DNA of 17,227 bases from assembly GCA_943324575.2 (NCBI GenBank), contig CALPMD020000004.1:1-17227 (forward strand). The letters are read 5' to 3'. Position numbers and translations under genes: made by a program. The notes beneath the pieces are model-generated. The model saw only the letters and a program-made list of their open reading frames with translations, ran no database searches and was not told the DNA's origin. The first letter of the stretch is position 1. Each line of letters begins with the position of its first letter. The DNA comes from Akkermansia muciniphila (GTDB lineage: Bacteria > Verrucomicrobiota > Verrucomicrobiia > Verrucomicrobiales > Akkermansiaceae). Shown piece after piece: positions 8,012 to 15,307 of this stretch.

Positions 8012-8527
8012 ATGTCACGCCAACCCCATAACACACCGAAGGAGCAACATGCTGCAGTCCCCGTCTGGAATGCGGAGGACTGGTTCTACGAAGACATCGT
8101 CATCGGTCACCAGATCCGTTCGATCCGCCGCACGATTTCCGAGGGCGAGAGCATGCAGTTCAATGCGCTCGTGTTAGACATGCATCCCTACGTTGCCGAC
8201 GAAATCTTCGCGAAGGAAAAAGGCATCTTCGGCAAGCGCCTTGTGGCTGGTGCGTTTGTCTTCTCCGCGGGTCTCGGCCTCGTCGCCACCAACTGCGTGA
8301 ACGCCTTCAGCTACGGCTATGACAAGCTGCGCTTCATCAAACCGGTGTTCATCAATGACACGATCTACACGATCAAAACGGACCTCGAAAAATCCCCGAA
8401 GTATCCTGACATGGGGCTCTACCGCGCGTCCTATGAGATTTTCAAAAATGACGGCGAACTTGTTCTCTACTGCGAGCACATCCAAACCGTGAAATACCGC
8501 CACCCGGAAAACTTCACCTCCAAGTAA
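8012..8527 (+). CDS. MaoC-like hotdog protein lacking the catalytic His
   Basis: Protein of 171 residues, paralogous to the MaoC protein at 2354-2797. The shared stretch runs from Y101[12 protein letters not shown] through P132-D-M-G-L to C154-E-H near the C-terminus. The active-site region reads L-D56-M-H-P59-Y-V61. Aligning on the Asp and Pro puts Val61 where the catalytic His sits in the paralogue, and the A-H-G element is replaced by V78-A-G80. The protein also has a roughly 20-residue N-terminal extension. The true start is the ATG at 8012, 5 bp after the rhaT stop; a longer frame from 7625 overlaps rhaT and is spurious. It may be the non-catalytic half of a two-subunit hydratase. Confidence 0.88.
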   Translation: MSRQPHNTPKEQHAAVPVWNAEDWFYEDIVIGHQIRSIRRTISEGESMQFNALVLDMHPYVADEIFAKEKGIFGKRLVAGAFVFSAGLGLVATNCVNAFSYGYDKLRFIKPVFINDTIYTIKTDLEKSPKYPDMGLYRASYEIFKNDGELVLYCEHIQTVKYRHPENFTSK

Positions 8528-8529
8528 CC

Positions 8530-9378
8530 ATGGACCGCATCGACACCCACCTGCACCTCATCTATCCGCAGCGCTTCAGCTACGACTGGACCGCTGGCAT
8601 CCCCGCCCTAGCAGGACAGCCGTTCCGCATGGAGGAATACCGAGCCGCTGCCGATGGCTGCGGAATCACAGAGTCCATTTTCATGGAGGTCGATGTCCCA
8701 GACAAGGAGTCCGTTTCCGAGGCCGCCTTTTTCTGCTCACTCGCAGAAGATTCTGCCAACCGCATGTCCGGCGTCATTGCCGCCTGCCGCCCGGAACATG
8801 CGGATTTCGCCGCGCAACTCGAAGCCACCGCCCACCCGCGGCTCGTTGGCTATCGGCGCGTGCTGCACACCCAGCCCGACGAACTTTCCACCACGACCCT
8901 TTTCCGCGAGAACGTCTCGCTCATCGGCAAGGCCGGGCTCACCTTCGATCTCTGCCTGCTCCCGCGTCAGCTTGCCGCCGGAGCCGCCCTCATCGACGCC
9001 TGCCCAAACACGCGCTTCATTCTCGACCACTGCGGCGTGCCCAACATCGCATCTGGCGACCTCACCTTCTGGCGCGAGCAGCTCCGCGAAATTTCCCGCC
9101 GCCCGAATCTCGCCTGCAAGATCTCCGGCATCATCGCCTATGCGTCTGGCGAAATCACCGCAGATACCGTGCGCCCGGTCGTCGAACACGCGATTGATTG
9201 CTTCGGCTGGGACCGCATCGTCTGGGGTAGCGATTGGCCGGTCTGCAATCTCACCCGCGATCTCTCGAGCTGGACCCACCTGCTCGATGATATTCTATCC
9301 GGCAGCTCCGACGACGAACTTGCGCGCCTTTATCAGCACAACGCACGCGAAATCTACCGCCTCCAGCCACTTGCCTGA
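8530..9378 (+). CDS. Amidohydrolase, L-fuconolactonase type
   Basis: TIM-barrel metal hydrolase of 282 residues (amidohydrolase_2 / COG3618 type). It has the N-terminal D5-T-H7-L-H9 metal motif, L165-D166-H-C-G169 and the late W232-G-S-D235-W-P237 strand with the catalytic aspartate. This family includes L-fuconolactone, L-rhamnonolactone and 2-pyrone-4,6-dicarboxylate hydrolases. With L-fuconate dehydratase encoded in the same locus, hydrolysis of L-fuconolactone (or a related deoxyaldonolactone) to the aldonate is the best reading. It follows the MaoC-like gene by 2 bp, so it is co-transcribed with the CoA-transferase operon although its pathway partners lie beyond the AraC gene. It ends 4 bp from the convergent AraC gene. 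Confidence 0.87.
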   Translation: MDRIDTHLHLIYPQRFSYDWTAGIPALAGQPFRMEEYRAAADGCGITESIFMEVDVPDKESVSEAAFFCSLAEDSANRMSGVIAACRPEHADFAAQLEATAHPRLVGYRRVLHTQPDELSTTTLFRENVSLIGKAGLTFDLCLLPRQLAAGAALIDACPNTRFILDHCGVPNIASGDLTFWREQLREISRRPNLACKISGIIAYASGEITADTVRPVVEHAIDCFGWDRIVWGSDWPVCNLTRDLSSWTHLLDDILSGSSDDELARLYQHNAREIYRLQPLA

Positions 9379-9382
9379 ATCG

Positions 9383-10426
9383 TCAGCGAGGCAGCAAACG
9401 GCCGCCCTTCAATGCCCGTGACCGGTATTGCACCGGTGTCATCTGATGGCGTTTGCGAAATTGAGTGGCGAAGTATTGGCTGGAATTGAATCCAAAACGC
9501 ATCGCGATTTGAGTCACTGAAATACTCTGAGTTTCCTGAAGGGCTCGCGCCGCATGATCGATACGGCATTGATTCAGGAACGCCATGGGTCCGATGTTGA
9601 CGAGTTCCTTGCAATACTTCGCCATCGCAGTGATTCCCATGCCGCACTGCGCCGCCATTCTTTCAACCGTCCATGGCTCCGCGCAGCTCAAAGGATTTTC
9701 GACCAAATCGTTCAGAAACAGTTCCACCGTCCGCCGCCGTGTCACCAGTGAAGGAGATTCCTCATGCTGTTGCTCCGCGAGCACGTCCAGCAACTCCAGT
9801 AGCAAGCGGTTAATGGCGACAGCCAGACGCGAACCCACGCGTGGTTGGTTCCAGAGCAAAACACAATCTGCGATATCCCGAAACACCTGCCGCATCTGCG
9901 CGTTCGCCATCCATGCGGCTTGCTCGCCATGCCGGAGTTTTCTCGTCAACTCGGCCAAGTCCTTCGGCGATAGAACGACCCACGAAGGCCACGTCCATTC
10001 CTGATTTGGCCTCCTGACACCGACATCCAGAATCAACCAGTATAACTTACCGCGTCCAATGTTCGGGTCACCCAGCTTGTGCAGCTGCCAGGGGCGTGTG
10101 ACCGTCAGATTTCCGGCTCGCAACAGGTGAACTCTACCGTCCACCTCGAAGCCCATGCCTCCGGTTTCGAGAAATACGATCTCCAGCCCCTCGTTCCGGT
10201 GCGAGTCCAAGCCCCAGTCCTGGGAACTCCGGCAGCTCCAGAAACCGACGTTCGCCAGCCCGGGAAGGATGTTCGAATTCATGCGCTTTCCCGGGTAGTG
10301 GCCATTTGAAAGCGCGTGCAGCTCGATTTTCCCTTCCCGAATCGCCTTACGTTGCGGGCCGCAGTCGTCGATTTCGTGGTAATCTGCCGAACTTTGATAA
10401 ATCGGGGATGGAGCAGCCGCTTTCAT
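9383..10426 (-). CDS. AraC-family transcriptional regulator
   Basis: Regulator of 347 residues with an N-terminal cupin-like sugar-sensing domain (about 60-140, including H76-R-N-E-G-L-E-I-V-F and the R103-A-G-N-L-T-V-T strand). It has a C-terminal double helix-turn-helix (about 240-340) ending in G312-F-N-S-S-Q-Y-F-A-T-Q-F-R-K-R and T-P-V-Q-Y-R. I prefer the ATG at 10426; in-frame starts at 10486 and 10501 would run through the perfect palindrome in the promoter region. The gene is divergent from the SSS symporter and its dehydrogenase operon, so it probably activates them in response to the sugar. It lies convergent to the lactonase with no room for a separate terminator. Confidence 0.92.
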   Translation of the reverse strand: MKAAAPSPIYQSSADYHEIDDCGPQRKAIREGKIELHALSNGHYPGKRMNSNILPGLANVGFWSCRSSQDWGLDSHRNEGLEIVFLETGGMGFEVDGRVHLLRAGNLTVTRPWQLHKLGDPNIGRGKLYWLILDVGVRRPNQEWTWPSWVVLSPKDLAELTRKLRHGEQAAWMANAQMRQVFRDIADCVLLWNQPRVGSRLAVAINRLLLELLDVLAEQQHEESPSLVTRRRTVELFLNDLVENPLSCAEPWTVERMAAQCGMGITAMAKYCKELVNIGPMAFLNQCRIDHAARALQETQSISVTQIAMRFGFNSSQYFATQFRKRHQMTPVQYRSRALKGGRLLPR

Positions 10427-10563
10427 GGAATGTTCAATATTCGCCGCCGCAGGATATTGCAAGACTGAGCTCGGACGATGCCCCATCGTCCAAAAGTCCA
10501 AACAACCGGAGCGGTGATCCCTCCGCCCAGGGCGCTTTCGTCAAATCCATAAAATCCAATTCC
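10427..10563. promoter_or_regulatory. Divergent control region, araC-type / SSS operon
   Basis: These 137 bp hold the promoters of the AraC gene and the symporter operon. Two structures stand out. GGACGATG-ccc-CATCGTCC at 10473-10491 is a perfect 8-3-8 inverted repeat. TTCAATAT (10433-10440) and ATATTGCAA (10454-10462) form a looser inverted pair with half-sites 19 bp apart. Either could be an operator, or the first could be an RNA hairpin in the symporter leader. No T-run follows it, so it is not an intrinsic terminator. No Shine-Dalgarno sequence precedes the symporter ATG. Confidence 0.5.
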
Positions 10564-12495
10564 ATGCAAATCAGCATTCTCGACTGGGCTATCGTCATTG
10601 TTTATCTTGCTGGAGTCGTCGGCCTCGGCTGTTGGGCTGGGATTAACGCTAAGAAAAAGGGCCAGCAACAGGGCGAGTCCGTTGCTGGTGACTATTTCAT
10701 GGCAGCTCACACCCTGAAATGGCCCGTCATCGGCCTTGCGCTCTTCGCCACCAACATCTCCTGCGTCCACCTCGTCAGCCTCGCCCAATCTGGCTACGAC
10801 ACTGGCCTGCTCAACGGCAATTTCGAGTGGATGGCCGCCTTCACCCTGATCCTGCTCGGTTTCTTCTTCGCCCCGTTCTATCTGAAATCCAAGGTCGCCA
10901 CCCTCCCGGATTTCCTCGAAAAACGCTACTGCCGCGAATGCCGCGACCTGCTCGCCGTCGTCTCGATCGTCGCTGCGATCATCTTCCACATCGCCTTCCC
11001 GCTCGCCACCGGCTGGCTGATCCTGCACGACATTTTCGGCATCGAAAAATGGACCTGCATCTTCCTGATGTGCGCCCTCACCGGCATCTACACCGTAGTC
11101 GGCGGACTCGCCGCTGTGGCCATCACCGAGACGATCCAGACCGTCGTCCTTCTGCTCGGTGCCTTTGTCATCACCTGGTTCGCCTGGCACAAAACCGGCG
11201 GCTGGGAAGGCATGACCACCACGCTCGACACCGCCAACGCCGCCGCCCAAGGCATCACCGATGGCAAGCTCATGAGCATGCTCCGCCCCCACGGTGACGA
11301 CAGCGCCATGCCTTGGTATTCTATCTTGTTAGGTTATCCGGTGCTCGGCATCTGGTATTGGTGCGCGGACCAAACCATCGTCCAGCGCGTGCTCGGCGCG
11401 AAAACCGAGAACGACGCCCGCGTTGGCTCGATCTTCTGCGGCCTCATCAAGATCCTCCCCGTCTTTATCTTCATCGTCCCCGGCCTGATGCTCTACACCG
11501 CCGTCAAACAAGGGAACCTCGAAGGCGTCACCCAGGTCCGCCTCGTCCAGACCGTCACCACCCCGGAAGGCGGCAAGGAGAAAATCATCGCCGTCACCGG
11601 TGACTTCGGCGGCGCGAAGATCGACCCGATCCGCCTCAAGGACGGCGAAACCCTCGATCTCTCCCAGCTCGCCATCAAGCCCACCGGCAAGGATTCCTCC
11701 CTCATCATCGGCCCCGACGTGCCGGTGAAAATCGTGACGACCGACGCTGGAGAAACCATCCCCGCCCCTGAAGGCATCCGCCCCTACAAATCGAAGGAGG
11801 TATATGCGGTCATGATCAAGAAGCTGCTGCCCGTCGGCGTGCTCGGCCTGCTTGCCGCCGCGCTGATGGCCGCGCTGATGGGAAATCTATCCAGCGCCTC
11901 GAACTCGATCGCTACAATGGTCAGTTACGACATCGTCAAACGTTTCCGCCCGGACACCAGCGACAAGCAACTCGTCTTCATCGGCCGCGTCGCCACGCTC
12001 TCATCCATCGCCCTCGGCATCGCCCTGGTGCCACTACTTGACCGCAAGGCCAGCATCTTCAATGCGCTCAACGAAATTATCGCCCACATGGCACCGCCCA
12101 TCACCTGCGTCTTCCTGCTAGGTGTCTTCTGGCCTGCCGCCTCCGCCCGCGGCGCAAAGTGGACGATGTGGCTCGGTTCGCTCCTCGGCGTCGCCATTTA
12201 TGCGCTAAAAGCCCTCAGCGATGGCTACCCCGCAACCTTCGCTTGGGTTCCTGATTTTTTCATCACCACGCCGTTCATGATGATGGCGTTTTACCTATTC
12301 GTCGCCTGCCTTGCCCTGCAAATCGTTTTCACCAAGCTCCAACCCAAGCTCGCCGGGGAGGATTTGCAAGCCCTCTACTGGCCGCATCCGCTAGACGCAC
12401 TCAAGGCTCCCGGCTGGTCTGGCATCCTCAACTACAAGGTTCTCGCCGGCATCGTGATCGCCGCCATAACCATTCTCTACATCACTTTCCACTAA
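10564..12495 (+). CDS. Sodium:solute symporter (SSS/SGLT family)
   Basis: Membrane transporter of 643 residues that imports solute with Na+. The start of the core is G42-D-Y-F-M-A-A-H-T-L-K-W followed by FATNISCVHLVSLAQSGY (61-78), typical of sugar SSS members. The segment L434-M-A-A-L-M-G-N-L-S-S-A-S-N-S carries the paired serines of the Na2 site. Between helices ending near 315 and starting near 417 there is an unusually long polar stretch of about 95 residues with alternating hydrophobic positions, predicted extracytoplasmic. The ATG at 10564 begins MQISILDWAIVIVYLAG, a normal first helix; the frame is open upstream to 10306 but that part overlaps the AraC gene. It probably imports the sugar degraded by the four genes that follow. 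Confidence 0.93.
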   Translation: MQISILDWAIVIVYLAGVVGLGCWAGINAKKKGQQQGESVAGDYFMAAHTLKWPVIGLALFATNISCVHLVSLAQSGYDTGLLNGNFEWMAAFTLILLGFFFAPFYLKSKVATLPDFLEKRYCRECRDLLAVVSIVAAIIFHIAFPLATGWLILHDIFGIEKWTCIFLMCALTGIYTVVGGLAAVAITETIQTVVLLLGAFVITWFAWHKTGGWEGMTTTLDTANAAAQGITDGKLMSMLRPHGDDSAMPWYSILLGYPVLGIWYWCADQTIVQRVLGAKTENDARVGSIFCGLIKILPVFIFIVPGLMLYTAVKQGNLEGVTQVRLVQTVTTPEGGKEKIIAVTGDFGGAKIDPIRLKDGETLDLSQLAIKPTGKDSSLIIGPDVPVKIVTTDAGETIPAPEGIRPYKSKEVYAVMIKKLLPVGVLGLLAAALMAALMGNLSSASNSIATMVSYDIVKRFRPDTSDKQLVFIGRVATLSSIALGIALVPLLDRKASIFNALNEIIAHMAPPITCVFLLGVFWPAASARGAKWTMWLGSLLGVAIYALKALSDGYPATFAWVPDFFITTPFMMMAFYLFVACLALQIVFTKLQPKLAGEDLQALYWPHPLDALKAPGWSGILNYKVLAGIVIAAITILYITFH

Positions 12496-12514
12496 CCTAA
12501 CTTCGAAACACCCC

Positions 12515-13282
12515 ATGCTACTCCAAGACAAAGTCATCTTCCTCACTGGTGGCTCCACGGGTATTGGCCTTGATTGTGCAAAAGCTTATGCTGCCGAAGG
12601 CGCGAAAGTCGTTCTTGTGGCCCGCAATGGCGAACTCTCCGCCCAAGCCGCCGCCGACCTCGGGGCGGACCACATCGGATTTGCCTGTGATGTTTCCAGT
12701 GATTCCGATGTGAAAAAAGCCATCGAGTGCACGCTTTCACACTTCGGGAAAATCGACGCGATTCATAACAACGCCGGCATCGCCACCCCAAGCAAACCAC
12801 TCCACGAAACCACGGACGACGAGTGGGACGCCCTCTTCAACATCAACCTCAAGAGCGTTCTCCACACCACCCGTCATGGCATCGCCGCCCTGCGTGAAAG
12901 CAAGGGATGTATCCTCAATACCTCCTCTCTCGTCGGCGTGATCGGTCAGGAAATCCACGCTGCCTACACCGCCACCAAGGGCGGAATGAATACCCTCACC
13001 AAATCCATGGCACTCGACTACGCCAAGGAAGGCATCCGCGTGAACGCTGTCTGCCCTGCAGGCACCTGGACTCCCATGCTCCGCCAGTGGGCCTCTGAAC
13101 AACCCGATCCCGCGGGCATTTCAAAATACCTCGATGACATCCATCCCCTCGGCTACTGCCCCGATGGCGATGTCATCGCTGATGCCTGCGTGTTCCTCCT
13201 CTCCTCCAAAGCCCGCTTCGTCACTGGCCACATCATGCACGTCTCTGGCGGTGCGGAAATCGGTTACCGTAGCCTAGTCTAA
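12515..13282 (+). CDS. SDR dehydrogenase, candidate L-fucose dehydrogenase
   Basis: Classical short-chain dehydrogenase of 255 residues: T11-G-G-S-T-G-I-G18 for the cofactor, N85-N-A-G88, Ser at 137/138 and Y151-T-A-T-K155 as catalytic Tyr/Lys. The second beta strand ends V-A-R37-N, a basic residue that tends to mark NADP preference. It sits 19 bp after the symporter and 14 bp before L-fuconate dehydratase. The other SDR in this operon fits the 2-keto-3-deoxyfuconate step better, so this one is the likely first enzyme, oxidising the sugar to its lactone. That assignment rests on position and elimination, and the two SDRs could be swapped. Confidence 0.85.
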   Translation: MLLQDKVIFLTGGSTGIGLDCAKAYAAEGAKVVLVARNGELSAQAAADLGADHIGFACDVSSDSDVKKAIECTLSHFGKIDAIHNNAGIATPSKPLHETTDDEWDALFNINLKSVLHTTRHGIAALRESKGCILNTSSLVGVIGQEIHAAYTATKGGMNTLTKSMALDYAKEGIRVNAVCPAGTWTPMLRQWASEQPDPAGISKYLDDIHPLGYCPDGDVIADACVFLLSSKARFVTGHIMHVSGGAEIGYRSLV

Positions 13283-13296
13283 ATGATAATTAAACC

Positions 13297-14517
13297 ATGA
13301 TCACCCACATCTCCACACGCGACGCCCGCTATCCCATCGGCTCCGGCCACGGCTCCGACGCCATCCACAAGGACCCGATTTACTCCTACGCGGTCACGCT
13401 GCTAAGCGACGATAAGGGTCGCACCGGCAGCGGGCTCGCCTTCACCCTCGGCGAGGGCAACGACCTCGTCTGTAAGGCCGCCGAGTTCTATGCCTCCCGC
13501 CTGCAAGGCCGCGACATCGAGGAAATCATGGCCAACTTCGGCGCGCTCCAAAAGGAAATGGCCGATGAACAACAATTCCGCTGGCTCGGTCCGCACAAGG
13601 GCGTCGTCCAACTCGCGCTCGCCTCCGTCACCAACGCCTGCTGGGACCTCTGGGCGAAAACCCGCGGCCTGCCGCTGTGGAAACTGCTGCTCGAACTCAC
13701 ACCCGCTCAAGTTCTCGCCACACTCGATCTTTCCTACCTCGAAGACGTTCTCACCCACGACCAAGCCCTCGCGCTTCTCACCAATCCCACCGCCACCCGC
13801 GCCACCCGTGAAGGCATTCTTGCCAGCGGCTACCCCGGCTACGACACCTCGGTCGGATGGTTCAATTACAGCGACGAACAAGTCCGCGAAAACTGCAAAC
13901 GCGCCATCGACGCCGGCTTCACCGCCATGAAGCTCAAGGTTGGCTCCAAAGACCCGGAACGCGATCTCCGCCGCGCCCGCATCGTCCGCGAAGTCGCCGG
14001 ACCCGATGCCCGCATCATGGTCGACGCCAACCAGCAATGGACGCTCCCTCAAGCCCTCGACATCTGCGCCCGCCTCAAGGAAATAAACCCGTTCTGGATC
14101 GAAGAACCCACCCATCCCGATGACGTCACCGGCCACAAGACCCTCGCGAATGCCATCGCCCCCTTGAAACTCGCGCTCGGCGAACACGTCCCGAACCGCA
14201 TCGTTTTCAAAAACTACCTCCAGGCCGAATGCGCCGGCTTCATCCAGGTCGATGCCGTCCGCGTTGCTGGAGTCAGCGAGTTTCTAACCGTGAGCATCAT
14301 GAGTAAGAAGTTCGGCATTCCAGTCGTTCCGCACGTCGGCGACATGGGCCAACTCCATCAGCATCTCGTCCTTTTCAACCACATTGGTCTCGACTTACCT
14401 GCCCTCTTTCTGGAGCATATTCCGCATCTGCGCGATCATTTCGTAAACCCGGTCCATGTCGAAGGTGGCGTCTATCGAACACCACAGGATATTGGCGCCT
14501 CCTGCGATTTAATCTAA
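13297..14517 (+). CDS. fucD: L-fuconate dehydratase (enolase superfamily)
   Basis: Mandelate-racemase-group enolase of 406 residues that removes water from L-fuconate to give 2-keto-3-deoxy-L-fuconate. Seen in order: G178-Y-P-G-Y-D-T-S with W188 and YSDEQ; the base pair K212-L-K214; metal ligands D243 (MVDANQQW), the Glu of W267-I-E-E-P, and E296 (LGEHVPNR); and H346 (PHVGDMGQLHQH). The combination of the Y-x-x-Y-x-T-S-x-x-W-x-x-Y-S-D stretch and the E-H-x-x-N-R-x-x-F-K motif matches the L-fuconate dehydratase/ENOSF1 type more than other aldonate dehydratases. It is slightly shorter than the roughly 440 residues of characterised members. The sugar could also be a stereo-related aldonate. Confidence 0.9.
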   Translation: MITHISTRDARYPIGSGHGSDAIHKDPIYSYAVTLLSDDKGRTGSGLAFTLGEGNDLVCKAAEFYASRLQGRDIEEIMANFGALQKEMADEQQFRWLGPHKGVVQLALASVTNACWDLWAKTRGLPLWKLLLELTPAQVLATLDLSYLEDVLTHDQALALLTNPTATRATREGILASGYPGYDTSVGWFNYSDEQVRENCKRAIDAGFTAMKLKVGSKDPERDLRRARIVREVAGPDARIMVDANQQWTLPQALDICARLKEINPFWIEEPTHPDDVTGHKTLANAIAPLKLALGEHVPNRIVFKNYLQAECAGFIQVDAVRVAGVSEFLTVSIMSKKFGIPVVPHVGDMGQLHQHLVLFNHIGLDLPALFLEHIPHLRDHFVNPVHVEGGVYRTPQDIGASCDLI

Positions 14518-14530
14518 AGGAATTCAACTC

Positions 14531-15286
14531 ATGTCCATCACGCCACATGCCCTCGTCACCGGTGCGGGTTCCGGCATCGGTCGCGCCATCGCCCTGCGCC
14601 TCGCTGCTTCCGGAGCCCATCTTCACGTCCTCGAACTCAGCGCAGATGCCGGTGAGGAAACCGCCCAGCTCATTCGTGAGAATGGCGGCAGCGCCACCGT
14701 GATCGCTGCCGACGTTTCCGATACGGAATCCATGAGCCAGACGTTCGCCGCCCTAGAACGGCTCGACATCCTCGTCAATAACGCCGGGATCGCCCACATC
14801 GGCAACGTTCTCGAAACCTCCCCCGAAGATATTGACCGGCTCTATCAGGTCAACGTCCGCGGCGTCTATCACTGCCTTCATTTTGGCGTCCGTAAAATGC
14901 TCGAGAACGGCGGCGGCAGCATTGTCAACCTCGCCTCCATCGCCTCCAAGGTCGGCATCGCCGACCGCTTCGCCTACAGCATGACCAAGGGCGCGGTGCT
15001 GACCATGACCCTCTCGGTCGCCCGTGACTTCGTGGACCAGGGCATCCGCTGCAACTGCATCTGCCCAGCCCGCGTCCATACCCCCTTCGTCGATGGCTTC
15101 ATCGCGAAAAACTACCCTGGCCGTGAGGATGAGATCTTTTCAAAGCTCTCTGCCTCCCAGCCGATTGGGCGCATGGGCACGCCCGACGAGGTCGCCGCGC
15201 TCGCCGCTTTCCTGTGCTCTCCCGACGCCTCATTCATCACCGGTTCCGCTTATGACCTTGATGGAGGATTCACCCTTCTTCGCTGA
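14531..15286 (+). CDS. SDR dehydrogenase, candidate 2-keto-3-deoxyfuconate dehydrogenase
   Basis: Classical SDR of 251 residues: T10-G-A-G-S-G-I-G17, an acidic residue (E35) at the end of the second strand pointing to NAD+, N83-N-A-G86, S136 and Y149-S-M-T-K153. It lies between L-fuconate dehydratase and the FAH hydrolase. That is the order expected for the enzyme oxidising 2-keto-3-deoxy-L-fuconate to the 2,4-diketo acid, and known enzymes of that step are NAD-dependent SDRs. One of the few genes here with a weak Shine-Dalgarno-like AAAGGA (14516-14521), about 9 bases before the ATG. The specific substrate is inferred from context. Confidence 0.87.
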   Translation: MSITPHALVTGAGSGIGRAIALRLAASGAHLHVLELSADAGEETAQLIRENGGSATVIAADVSDTESMSQTFAALERLDILVNNAGIAHIGNVLETSPEDIDRLYQVNVRGVYHCLHFGVRKMLENGGGSIVNLASIASKVGIADRFAYSMTKGAVLTMTLSVARDFVDQGIRCNCICPARVHTPFVDGFIAKNYPGREDEIFSKLSASQPIGRMGTPDEVAALAAFLCSPDASFITGSAYDLDGGFTLLR

Positions 15287-15307
15287 CCCAACCTCACTCT
15301 TTCAAGC

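Noticed and set aside
10306..10563. N-terminal extension of the symporter
   Set aside because: It overlaps the AraC gene and its promoter region, and has no hydrophobic or family-like sequence; the first helix starts right at 10564.
10423..11292. Long minus-strand frame opposite the symporter (also 13402-14187 and 8737-9279 opposite other genes)
   Set aside because: These are shadows of strongly G+C-biased genes on the plus strand. Their translations are acidic/Gly-rich and low in complexity, without motifs.
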